Below, piece by piece: positions 9,220-16,884 of a stretch of 64,000 nt of DNA (positions are counted from its first letter, which is position 1; every line of letters starts with the position of its first letter). A model generated the notes under the pieces. The model saw nothing but the letters and a program-made list of their open reading frames with translations. It did no database searches and was not told the DNA's origin. The position numbers and the translations under genes were made by a program. This stretch comes from Sphingomonadaceae bacterium (GTDB lineage Bacteria; Pseudomonadota; Alphaproteobacteria; Sphingomonadales; Sphingomonadaceae), in NCBI GenBank assembly GCA_029268145.1, contig JAJUHA010000001.1:186001-250000 (forward strand), written 5' to 3'.

Positions 9220-9609
9220 TCAGAGCAGCAGATCGGCGGCAAGGAAGGCGAAGAAGCCACCGATCGCCCAGACCAGCGCCGAAAGCGCCAGCGTGGCCGC
9301 CGAGATGCGCCGCAGCCGGGCGCAGGCCGCAGCCTTCGCCGCGTCCGCCGGGCAGGGCAGCCGGGCCGCCCGCCGGTGCATCAGGAAGGCCGCAAGAAGC
9401 AGCAGCCCGGACGCAGCGAACAGCCAGGCCTTCCAGCGGGAGAGCGCCACCAGCCACGGCGCCGCCGCGACGAGCCCGGCAAGCGCCGCCCCCAGCCCCA
9501 GCGTCACCATGAGCGCCGGCAGCGCGCAGCACAGGAGCGTCGAGGCCGAAGCGAACAGGCTGAGCGTCGGCGCGAGCGTGTCGCGCCAGCCCATCACCCT
9601 TTCCGTCAC
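9220..9609 (-). CDS. MerT-like metal transport membrane protein
   Basis: A 129-residue protein with three hydrophobic segments. The first contains a vicinal cysteine pair (STLLCCALPAL, about residue 24), and the loop before the third has a second pair spaced by nine residues (PCPADAAKAAAC). This is the cysteine layout of MerT, which passes Hg(II) from a periplasmic binding protein to the cytoplasm. The GTG start overlaps the stop of the MerP-like gene (GTGA), so the two are coupled. There is no merA or merR nearby, so the metal may be copper, mercury or another soft metal; the function is inferred from layout. Confidence 0.68.
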   Translation of the reverse strand: MTERVMGWRDTLAPTLSLFASASTLLCCALPALMVTLGLGAALAGLVAAAPWLVALSRWKAWLFAASGLLLLAAFLMHRRAARLPCPADAAKAAACARLRRISAATLALSALVWAIGGFFAFLAADLLL

Positions 9610-9905
9610 GGCCGGTCCTCCCGGCGGATCGCGGCGACGGCATAGCCGGAGTCGGTGATGAGCTTCGCAAGCTCGGGGTCGGTCAGCGTCGAGCCGGGCC
9701 GGAGGGCCAGATGCACTTCCCCCCTGTCGAGGTCGACATGGACCCGCTCGACATCCTCCCGGCGCTTGAGCAGGGCCTCGATCGATCGGGCGCAGAAGTC
9801 GCAGACGAGGCCGTTCACCCTGACCGCCACGCGCTGGGCGGGGGCGGCAAGGACCGCCGGGGCGGAAAGCAGCGCAAGCGCTGCAGCAACGAGAATGGAA
9901 CGCAT
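9606..9905 (-). CDS. Periplasmic heavy-metal-associated (MerP-like) protein
   Basis: A 99-residue protein with a signal peptide (about residues 1-20, cleavage near APAVLAA) and one heavy-metal-associated domain. The metal site is NGLVCDFCARS, a CxxC at the usual position, instead of the classical GMTCxxC. The rest has the ferredoxin-like alternation (VERVHVDLDRGEVHLAL, ITDSGYAVAAI). It should bind a soft metal ion in the periplasm and hand it to the MerT-like partner encoded by the overlapping next gene. The variant motif is shared with copper-chaperone-like proteins in other Gram-negatives, so mercury specificity is not implied. Confidence 0.82.
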   Translation of the reverse strand: MRSILVAAALALLSAPAVLAAPAQRVAVRVNGLVCDFCARSIEALLKRREDVERVHVDLDRGEVHLALRPGSTLTDPELAKLITDSGYAVAAIRREDRP

Positions 9906-9916
9906 CGCCAGTCCTT

Positions 9917-10549
9917 TCAGAAGCGGAAGGTGGAGTTGAGGATGACACCGCCGGTGCCGGTCACGCCGGCTTCCAGCATGACGGTGCGGTGGAAGGCGCG
10001 GGCGACGAAGGCCGGCTCGACCCGGTTCCTCGCCGCGCTGTCGCGCCGAAGCTGGCCGAACAGCCACAGGTGCACGGCGCCATAGCCCGCCACGAAGGGC
10101 GCGAACCCGGCGCGCAGCATCTGCATGTCGACCGTCTCGATCCCGTCGCCATGGCTCAGCTCGGCCATGCCCATCACCATGAGTCGGCGGTTCTCCCAGT
10201 CTCCCTGGACCCGGGCGAAGCCGCCGGGCCGCGCTTGGCCGCCGTCGCGCCAGGCCGCGCCCGCGCCGCCGGAGACGTAGAGATTGGCCTGGGCTGCCGG
10301 GAGGTTCCATCGGTGGACCAGCCAGGTCGCCTGGGGGCCGACGAGGGTCCAGTCACCCTCGCGCATCCGGCGCGCGGCAAGCCCCGCCGACCAGTGCCGG
10401 CTGGGCGTGTAGTGAAGGAGAACGGACCCCATGTCGGGGTTCCAGTCCTGGATCGCCGTCCAGCCTCCCGGCCAGGAGACCGGGCGGGCGGGCGCGGGGC
10501 CTGCGCCGAGCGCAAGCGCGGCCGCAAGCGCGGCAGTTGCAGTTCGCAT
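9917..10549 (-). CDS. Outer-membrane beta-barrel-like protein of the metal cluster
   Basis: A 210-residue protein with a signal peptide (about residues 1-22, Ala-rich) and a body of alternating polar and hydrophobic residues rich in Gly, Trp and Tyr, ending in the aromatic terminus NSTFRF typical of outer-membrane beta-barrels. I do not recognise a named family. It lies 11 bases upstream of the MerP-like gene on the same strand and so probably works with it, possibly as an outer-membrane component or sensor of metal load. It contains no cysteine; His and Met residues are present but not in clear binding motifs. Confidence 0.6.
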   Translation of the reverse strand: MRTATAALAAALALGAGPAPARPVSWPGGWTAIQDWNPDMGSVLLHYTPSRHWSAGLAARRMREGDWTLVGPQATWLVHRWNLPAAQANLYVSGGAGAAWRDGGQARPGGFARVQGDWENRRLMVMGMAELSHGDGIETVDMQMLRAGFAPFVAGYGAVHLWLFGQLRRDSAARNRVEPAFVARAFHRTVMLEAGVTGTGGVILNSTFRF

Positions 10550-10600
10550 GTCTTGTCCTTTCGCTGACGGGAAGATTGGCCGCGGCTGCGGCCGGGCGCG

Positions 10601-10948
10601 TCAGGCGAAGGCGCGCGGTGGGTGGAAGGGGCCGGAGGCCTCGGCCCGCGCCGGTCGTTCCCCCGGAGGGAGGCGCGGGGCCGTGCGGACGGCAATCCGC
10701 GCCGCGAGCCCGCGCGCGGGCATCATGGCACCGGGCAGGAGGCAGCCGCCGCTGCAGCCGTCGGGGCAGCAGGTGGGGAGCTTCGCCTCGTCGACGGCTG
10801 CACCGGCGCCTTCGTCGTGGCAGTCCGCATGCCCGGCAGTGGCCGACGGTGCCGGCGCGAAGGGTTCGGGCAACGCCATCGCCGGCGCGTGCGCGCTCGC
10901 GGCCAACAGGCCGAGCAGCACGAGGAGGCTGACGAGAGGGCGGTGCAC
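10601..10948 (-). CDS. Small exported Cys/His-rich protein (CopL/DUF2946-like)
   Basis: A 115-residue protein starting with GTG, with a signal peptide (about residues 1-26) and a short metal-ligand-rich segment: HADCHDE, then TCCPDGCSGGC about 20 residues later, then a Pro/Arg/Ala-rich tail. The layout resembles the small exported proteins that precede copper-resistance genes (CopL and the DUF2946 group), but similarity is by pattern only. It is the first gene of the leftward metal cluster, 51 bases upstream of the outer-membrane protein gene. It could bind metal directly or act as a leader; both are inference. Confidence 0.6.
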   Translation of the reverse strand: MHRPLVSLLVLLGLLAASAHAPAMALPEPFAPAPSATAGHADCHDEGAGAAVDEAKLPTCCPDGCSGGCLLPGAMMPARGLAARIAVRTAPRLPPGERPARAEASGPFHPPRAFA

Positions 10949-11032
10949 GCGCTTCTTCTACACGCTGGCGGCACGCCTGCGCAAATGAGCCCGGGCTGGC
11001 GCCCCGACCCGGCGGGGACTAGGGCGCAGGAC

Positions 11033-11767
11033 ATGGCCGTCCGCCTTCTCGACCGCGGCGATGGAGTCCGCCTCGCCCATGCCTTCACCCCGGGGCGGGG
11101 ACCGATGGTCCTGTTCCTGCCCGGCTACATGTCGGACATGGCCGGCACCAAGGCGCTTCACCTCGAGGGCTGGGCGAGAGCCACGGGCCGGGCCTTCCTG
11201 CGCTTCGACTATTCGGGCTGCGGCGCCTCGGAAGGCGATTTCGCCGCCGGCACCATCCGCCGCTGGGCGGCCGATGCCCGCGCGCTTCTCGAAGGCCTGA
11301 CCGAAGGACCGGTCATCGCCGTCGGCTCCTCGATGGGGGGCTGGATCATGCTCCACCTCGCGCTCGCCCTGCCCGGCCGGCTGGCCGCCCTCGTCGGCAT
11401 CGCCGCAGCGCCCGACTTCGTCCGCTGGGGGCTCGCCCTCGACGCTGCCGACCGCGCCGCGCTTGCCGAAGCCGGCGAGATCCTGCGCCCGAGCGCCTAC
11501 GGGCCACAGCCCTACCGCTACACCCGCACCCTCATCGAGGATGGCGAGGCGGCCTGCCTGCTCGATGGCCCCATCCCGTTCCAGGGGCCGGTGCGGCTGC
11601 TCCACGGCATGGCCGACCGGGACGTTCCCTGGACCCTCTCGCTGCGGCTGGCCGAGGCGCTCACCTCGACCGATGTGCGGGTCCATCTCGTCAAGGCCGG
11701 GGACCACCGCCTGTCCACGCCCGCCGATCTCGCCCTGCTCACGGCCACGCTCGAGGCCCTGCCATGA
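11033..11767 (+). CDS. Alpha/beta hydrolase, ABHD10-like
   Basis: A 244-residue cytoplasmic alpha/beta hydrolase (no signal peptide). It has LPGYMSDM near the oxyanion region, FDYSGCGAS, the nucleophile elbow GSSMGG with Ser100, the acid in HGMADRDVP and the catalytic His in AGDHRLS close to the C-terminus. The pattern is closest to the ABHD10 / short-chain acyl-thioesterase-esterase group. The next gene starts inside its stop codon (ATGA). The start at 11033 gives the normal N-terminus; the frame is open further upstream but runs antisense to the Cys-rich gene. Confidence 0.83.
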   Translation: MAVRLLDRGDGVRLAHAFTPGRGPMVLFLPGYMSDMAGTKALHLEGWARATGRAFLRFDYSGCGASEGDFAAGTIRRWAADARALLEGLTEGPVIAVGSSMGGWIMLHLALALPGRLAALVGIAAAPDFVRWGLALDAADRAALAEAGEILRPSAYGPQPYRYTRTLIEDGEAACLLDGPIPFQGPVRLLHGMADRDVPWTLSLRLAEALTSTDVRVHLVKAGDHRLSTPADLALLTATLEALP

Positions 11768-12528
11768 TCCGCCCTGCCCTTCTCGTCGCGCTTGCCGCGG
11801 CCGCCCTGCTGCCGGCGGAAGGACCGGCAAGCACCTCGGCCGATCCGGAAATGGCCGCGCTCTACGAGGGATGCGTGAAGGCCGCCGGCACGGATCCGCA
11901 GCTCGCCGAATCCTTCGCCCGGGCCTGGGCTGCCGAGCGCAACGGCGGGATCCCGGCGCGCCAGTGCCTCGGGCTCGCCCTCGTCTCCCAGACGCGCTAT
12001 GCCGATGGCGCCCGCGCTTTCGTGGAGGCGGCAAGGCTCGCCGAGCAGCTCAGGAACCCGCTGGTGGCCGACCTCTGGGGCCAGGCCGGCAACGCGCTGC
12101 TGCTCGCGGGCGACGCGGCCGGCGCCCTCGGCCATTTCACCAGCGCGATTGCGGCAGCCGGCAGCTTCGCGCCGCGGCTTTCGGCCAGCCTCCACCTCGA
12201 CCGCGCCCGCGCCGCGGTCGAGGCCGGGGACCTCGCGCTCGCGCGGCGCGATCTCGACCGTGCCACCACGCTCGATCCCGGAAATCCGCACGCCCTGATG
12301 CTGTCGGCTGCGCTCGCCCGCCGCGAAGGGGATCTCGGCCGCGCCCAGCGCGACATTGCCGCCGCCTCGGAGCGCGCGCCATCGGACCCGGACGTGATGT
12401 TCGAGCAGGGCAACATCGCCGCCGCCAGCGGCGATGCGGACACCGCGCGGCGGGTCTGGGCCATGGTGGTCCGCGTCGCGCCGGCAAGCGATGCCGCGCG
12501 GCTCGCGCGCGAGCGGCTCGGCAACTAG
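11764..12528 (+). CDS. Exported tetratricopeptide-repeat protein
   Basis: A 254-residue protein with a signal peptide (about residues 1-20) followed by helical repeats of TPR type: LWGQAGNALLLAGDAAGALGHF, SASLHLDRARAAVEAGDLALA, and PDVMFEQGNIAAASGDADTA. Such proteins mediate protein-protein contacts in the periplasm; no enzymatic motif is present. Translation is coupled to the upstream hydrolase by an ATGA overlap, and the stop shares CTAG with the convergent thioesterase gene. The partner is unknown. Confidence 0.8.
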   Translation: MIRPALLVALAAAALLPAEGPASTSADPEMAALYEGCVKAAGTDPQLAESFARAWAAERNGGIPARQCLGLALVSQTRYADGARAFVEAARLAEQLRNPLVADLWGQAGNALLLAGDAAGALGHFTSAIAAAGSFAPRLSASLHLDRARAAVEAGDLALARRDLDRATTLDPGNPHALMLSAALARREGDLGRAQRDIAAASERAPSDPDVMFEQGNIAAASGDADTARRVWAMVVRVAPASDAARLARERLGN

Positions 12529-12941
12529 CCCGGCTGCGCGAAGAAGCGGCGGGCCAGCTCGGCCGGGATGCGCAGCGGCCGCATCCGCGCCCGGTCCATC
12601 AGCACCCAGGTGGTCCGGGCGTCTGCCCGGACCTCGTCGCCGGCGCCAAGGATCCGGACCAGCCGGTCGAAGCGGGCGCCGCGGGGATTGTCCACCCATG
12701 TCTCGGCGACGAGATCCTCGCCGAGATGGCAGGGCTTCAGATAGGCGATCTCGTGCCGCACCACGACCCAGATGAGCCGCGCCTGCTCGTCGGGCGTGGC
12801 CAGCGCGTGCCAGTGGGCCGTGCCGGCCTCCTGCAGCCAGCGCACATAGACGGCATTGTTGACATGGCCGAGCGCGTCGATGTCCGCGGCGACGGGATGG
12901 ATGGGGATTCGCAGGCGCGCCGCGCCCTCAGAGCTTCCCAT
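12525..12941 (-). CDS. Acyl-CoA thioesterase, 4-hydroxybenzoyl-CoA thioesterase fold
   Basis: A 138-residue hot-dog fold thioesterase. The motif DIDALGHVNNAVYVRWLQEA near residue 20 contains the catalytic Asp and the GHVNN signature of the YbgC/FadM group, and the length is normal for the family. It would hydrolyse an acyl-CoA of unknown chain length in the cytoplasm. Its start overlaps the end of the oligopeptidase B gene by 14 bases, so the two form a leftward operon. A ribosome site is not obvious because it lies inside the upstream gene. Confidence 0.88.
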   Translation of the reverse strand: MGSSEGAARLRIPIHPVAADIDALGHVNNAVYVRWLQEAGTAHWHALATPDEQARLIWVVVRHEIAYLKPCHLGEDLVAETWVDNPRGARFDRLVRILGAGDEVRADARTTWVLMDRARMRPLRIPAELARRFFAQPG

Positions 12942-15081
12942 CCATCACCATGAAGATGAAAGCGAATTCCTCCGCCACCTCGCGCAGCCGGTCGAACCGC
13001 CCGGACTTTCCGCCATGGCCGGCGCCCATGTTGGTCTTGAGCAGGATCGGATTGCGGCTTCCGCTCTCGGCCCGCAGGCGCGCCACCCACTTGGCCGGCT
13101 CCCAGTAGGTGACGCGCGGGTCGTTGAGCCCGGCGGTGACCAGCAGCGCCGGATAGTCCTGCCGCTTCACCTGGTCATAGGGAGACAGCGCGAGAAGGCG
13201 GTCGAACACGGCCGGATCCGCGATCGGGTTGCCCCATTCCGGGAACTCCCCGGGCGTGAGCGGAAGGCTCGGATCGAGCATGGTGTTGAGCACGTCGACG
13301 AAGGGCACATGCGCCACGATCGCGCGGAAGGTTTCCGGCGCCTGGGTCGCAACCGCGCCCATCAGCCACCCGCCGGCCGACCCGCCGCTCGCCGAAGTCC
13401 GCCCGGGGGCGCCGAAGCCGGCCTTGTGCAGGGCCCGGGTCGCGTCGACGAAATCGTTGAAGCTGTTGGCCTTGCGGTTGAGCTTTCCATCCAGATACCA
13501 GGTGTAGCCCATGTCGTCGCCGCCGCGGACATGGATGATGGCATAGGCGAAGCCGCGATCGACCATCGAGAGCCGCGAGGCCGAGAAGCCGGGCGGCGTG
13601 CCGATGCCGTAGGCGCCATAGCCATAGACATGGAGCAGGCCGGAGCCGTCGCGGCGATAGTCCTTGCGGTAGAGGATCGAGACCGGAACCCTCGCGCCGT
13701 CGCGCGCCGTCACCATGATCCGCTCGGAGGTGTAGCGCGAGGGATCGTAGCCCGAGGGGATCTCCTGCACCTTCCGCACCGTCAGCCGGTCGGCGGCGAC
13801 GTCATAGTCATAGACGGTCTCGGGCGTAACCATCGACGCATAGCCAAGGCGCAGCACCGGCGCATCCGGCTCGGCGTTGGTGCCGAGCGACACCGTGCGC
13901 ACGTCCTCGGGGAAGGCCACCCGGCGGGTGCTGCCGTCGGGAAACAGCAGGCTCAGCTGGTCGATGCCGTCCACCCGTTCCTCGAGGGCGAGATAGGAGG
14001 CGAAGGCGGCAAGGCCCCGCAGGTAGCGGGCATTCGAGCCTTCGATCATCGTGGTCCAGCGGCTGGGATCGGAGAGCGGCGCCGTCGCCAGGCGGAAATT
14101 GGGGTGCGTGTCGTTGGCAAGCACGAAGAGCGTGTCCCCGCGGCTGTCCACGGAATAGCGCAGGCCCGGCTGGAACGGCCGCACCAGCCGCGCGGGCGCC
14201 AGCGGGTTGGCAGCGTCCAGCAGGCGGACGTCGTTCGCGCCGGACTCGCTCGTCGTGATCAGGATGAAGCGGCGATCCTGGGTGCGATCGACCGAGACCC
14301 AGCGCGTCGTCTCCTCCTCGTGGAGGAGCGGATCGTTGCCGGGCGCCGTCCCGAGCCGGTGCAGCCGCACCCGATCCGGCCGCCATTCGGCGCTCGCCTG
14401 CGTCCACACCAGCGCGCGCGAATCGGCGGTCCAGACCGGCTGGCCGAGACTGTCCGGGGCGACGGTCACGATGTCCCGGCCCGAGGCGAGGTCCCGGATG
14501 CTGAGCGCGAACCGCTCGTCCCCGCTGGTATCGGCCGACCAGGCGAGCAGCCGCCCATCGGGCGAAACCGCGAAGGCCCCGAGGCGGAAATAGGCCTTTC
14601 CTTCCGCCAGCGCCGCCTCCGAGAGGATGAGCCGGTCCTCGCCCCCGCCGCGCGGCCGGCGGTACCAGTCGCGATACTGGGCCCCGGGCGCGAACTTCCA
14701 CCAGTAGAGAAAGTCGCCGTCCGGGTAGGGAACGCTCTCGTCGTCCTCCCTTATGCGGCCCTTCAGTTCCTCGAACAGCGCCTCCTCGAGCATCGAGGAG
14801 CCGGCCATCCGCTGTTCCCGATAGGCATTCTCCGCCTCGAGATAGGCGAGGATCTCCCGGTCCGTCACCTTGGGATAGCCGGGATCGCGCAGCCAGCGAT
14901 ACGGGTCGGGCACGCGTCTCCCGTGCAGCTGCGTCACATGGTCACCCCGGCGGGCGATGGGGGGAGCGGGCATCGAGCGCTGGTCCATGGCAGATCCGGG
15001 CGAGGAGGGGAGGAAGGCGAGCGGCGCAAGGCCGGCCGCGAACTGGAGCGCGCGCCGGCGCGTGACGGGGGTTTCGGGCAT
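12928..15081 (-). CDS. ptrB: Oligopeptidase B-like S9 family serine peptidase
   Basis: A 717-residue prolyl-oligopeptidase family enzyme: an N-terminal beta-propeller (from VPDPYRWLRDP) and a C-terminal alpha/beta hydrolase domain with Ser568 in GGSAGG, Asp654 in GLNDPRV and His689 in GAGHGGKSG. The family cleaves small peptides after basic residues. Here the N-terminus carries a Tat-like leader (TRRRALQFAAGLAPLAF, residues about 7-25), so the enzyme is probably exported, unlike the cytosolic E. coli form. The ATG at 15081 is chosen because it gives this leader; the frame is open a little further upstream. Confidence 0.9.
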   Translation of the reverse strand: MPETPVTRRRALQFAAGLAPLAFLPSSPGSAMDQRSMPAPPIARRGDHVTQLHGRRVPDPYRWLRDPGYPKVTDREILAYLEAENAYREQRMAGSSMLEEALFEELKGRIREDDESVPYPDGDFLYWWKFAPGAQYRDWYRRPRGGGEDRLILSEAALAEGKAYFRLGAFAVSPDGRLLAWSADTSGDERFALSIRDLASGRDIVTVAPDSLGQPVWTADSRALVWTQASAEWRPDRVRLHRLGTAPGNDPLLHEEETTRWVSVDRTQDRRFILITTSESGANDVRLLDAANPLAPARLVRPFQPGLRYSVDSRGDTLFVLANDTHPNFRLATAPLSDPSRWTTMIEGSNARYLRGLAAFASYLALEERVDGIDQLSLLFPDGSTRRVAFPEDVRTVSLGTNAEPDAPVLRLGYASMVTPETVYDYDVAADRLTVRKVQEIPSGYDPSRYTSERIMVTARDGARVPVSILYRKDYRRDGSGLLHVYGYGAYGIGTPPGFSASRLSMVDRGFAYAIIHVRGGDDMGYTWYLDGKLNRKANSFNDFVDATRALHKAGFGAPGRTSASGGSAGGWLMGAVATQAPETFRAIVAHVPFVDVLNTMLDPSLPLTPGEFPEWGNPIADPAVFDRLLALSPYDQVKRQDYPALLVTAGLNDPRVTYWEPAKWVARLRAESGSRNPILLKTNMGAGHGGKSGRFDRLREVAEEFAFIFMVMDGKL

Positions 15082-15192
15082 GGCGCGTCCATGCCGCTCC
15101 CCGAGGTGGGCCGCAAGCGGCATCGGCGCAATGTTCGCTGCACAGGAGACACGATCCGGCTACTGTGTGCGCGCTGGTGGAGGAGGGGGTCG

Positions 15193-16026
15193 ATGCTCCA
15201 GGTCAGCCGTTCGGATGTGTCCCGGTCACCGTTTCCACATGTGGTCACGCCCCGGCTCCTGCCCGATGGCCTCTTCGCGGCGCTCAAGGCCGACTGGCCC
15301 GACGGCGGGGATTTCGAGGCGACCGCCAGCGCGACCGGAAGCCGGGCCAGCCGCGCCGGCAGGGGCACCGGCTTCGACATCTACCGCGGCGATGCCGCCC
15401 ATGACGCCCTCATCGCCCGTTCGGACGCCTGGGCGGCGTTCGACGACTGGATCAACTCGCCTGCGTTCGTGGAAAAATATCTCGAGCTGTTCGGCCCCGA
15501 CGGCGAGGCGATGGGACTCACCGCCGAGATCGACCCGGCGCGCTACGACCGCGGCTTCATCGAGCCCCGCGAGACGCTGACCGAGCATGCGACGCTGGGC
15601 GAGAAGCTCGGCACCCTCACACGCCGGCTCACCCGCGGCCTCAAGTCCAGGGCGCCGGTCGACCTCTTCACGCGGCTCGACATCACCCGCTCGCTCGGCG
15701 GCTATGCCAAGCCGCCACACTGCGACCGGCCCAACCGTCTGTGCCCGCTCATCGTCTGTTTCAGCGATGCGGAGGCAACCTGGCTTAAGGGCGGCGACCT
15801 CCTCATCTACCGGGCGAAGCGGGAGGCTCCGACCGCGCAGGCCCCGCGCCATGCGCGCCCGGAGGAGGTGGAGGTCGTCGCCACGCTCAAGCCGCGCGAG
15901 AATCTCGCCGTCTTTTTCCCCTGCTGCAACACGAGCTACCATGGCGTCACCGCCGTCACCAGCCAGGGCGTGCCGCGCGACTTCCTCTGCATCAACATCT
16001 CCGCCCGCTCGGCGAGCCTCTGGTAA
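15193..16026 (+). CDS. 2-oxoglutarate/Fe(II)-dependent oxygenase
   Basis: A 277-residue protein with the iron-binding triad of 2OG-Fe(II) oxygenases: His176 and Asp178 in PPHCDRPNR, His250 in SYHGVTAV, and Arg262 (RDFLCIN) positioned to bind 2-oxoglutarate. It belongs to the prolyl-hydroxylase-like group (2OG-FeII_Oxy_3); the substrate is unknown. A strong purine-rich ribosome site (GGAGGAGGGGG) precedes the ATG. It diverges from oligopeptidase B with a 111-base gap holding both promoters and is convergent with the EamA gene. Confidence 0.82.
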   Translation: MLQVSRSDVSRSPFPHVVTPRLLPDGLFAALKADWPDGGDFEATASATGSRASRAGRGTGFDIYRGDAAHDALIARSDAWAAFDDWINSPAFVEKYLELFGPDGEAMGLTAEIDPARYDRGFIEPRETLTEHATLGEKLGTLTRRLTRGLKSRAPVDLFTRLDITRSLGGYAKPPHCDRPNRLCPLIVCFSDAEATWLKGGDLLIYRAKREAPTAQAPRHARPEEVEVVATLKPRENLAVFFPCCNTSYHGVTAVTSQGVPRDFLCINISARSASLW

Positions 16027-16038
16027 CCGGCGCCAGGC

Positions 16039-16884
16039 TCAGCGCCGGACGAGGAGAAGCGCCAGGAGGATGAGCGACGCGCCGGAAAGCTCGAGCGCGG
16101 AGAGCCGCTCGCCGAAGACGAGCATCCCGGCGGCCGCCGAGACCAGCGGCTGGACGAGGAGGCCGATCCCCAGCACCGAGGCCGGAAGCCGGCCCGAGGC
16201 GAAGACCATGAGGCCCTGGCCGGCAAGCTGGCTCGAGGCCGCGAGCGCGACGACCGGGCGCCAGTCCTCCGGCCAGAAGGCCCCTCCTGCCACGAGCGCC
16301 GCCGGCAGCAGGAAGGCGGCCGACGCGACTGTCGCCAGCGCGATGACGGTTGCGGTCGGGTGGGAGTCGCGCATCCGCATGACGACGAGGAGATAGAGGG
16401 TGTAGAAGGCGGCCGCCGCGAGGCTCAGCAGGTCGCCGAGCAGGTTCTTCGGTGACGCCTCCGCTGACTGGCCGAGCAGCAGGATCGCGCCAAGCCCGGC
16501 AAGCGCCAGCGGCCCCAGCCGCGACAGCTCCGGCTTCTCCCGCAGAACCAGAAGCCCCCAGGCGGCGAGCATGAAGGCGGTCGTGTTGGCAAAGAGCGTC
16601 GCGTTCGCCGTGGTGGTGCGCACGATGCCCGCGTGCCAGACGGCAAGATCGGCGGCGAAGAAGGCGCCGGCCGCCACCCCCAGCCGCCAGGGCAGGTGCC
16701 CGATCGGGCCTGGGCGACGCCACAGCGCAACCGCCACCAGCACGGGGGCAGCGAGCGCCATCCGCCAGAAGGCCGAGGCAACCGGCGCCACGTCGGCCAG
16801 CCGCACCAGGAGCGGCCCGAAGGCGAGGAGGGACGAGCCGAGGATCAGCGCGGCAACGGGAGCGCCCGCGAACCGCTCAGCCAA
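16039..16884 (-). CDS. EamA/DMT-superfamily exporter
   Basis: A membrane protein of about 281 residues with ten hydrophobic segments in two repeated halves, the layout of EamA (RhaT-like) transporters. Recognisable segments include ASAFWRMALAAPVLV and TTTANATLFANTTAF in the first half and LLVQPLVSAAAGMLVFGERL in the second. Relatives export metabolites or amino-acid derivatives. The TTG at 16884 is a tentative start that overlaps the epoxide hydrolase gene by 8 bases; there is no ATG or GTG at the right place. It is the last gene of a three-gene operon. Confidence 0.8.
   Translation of the reverse strand: MAERFAGAPVAALILGSSLLAFGPLLVRLADVAPVASAFWRMALAAPVLVAVALWRRPGPIGHLPWRLGVAAGAFFAADLAVWHAGIVRTTTANATLFANTTAFMLAAWGLLVLREKPELSRLGPLALAGLGAILLLGQSAEASPKNLLGDLLSLAAAAFYTLYLLVVMRMRDSHPTATVIALATVASAAFLLPAALVAGGAFWPEDWRPVVALAASSQLAGQGLMVFASGRLPASVLGIGLLVQPLVSAAAGMLVFGERLSALELSGASLILLALLLVRR

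Noticed and set aside
9220-9905. A mercury-resistance (mer) operon
   Set aside because: Only MerT-like and MerP-like proteins are present; there is no MerA reductase, MerR regulator or transposon remnant, and the binding motif is not the classical GMTCxxC.
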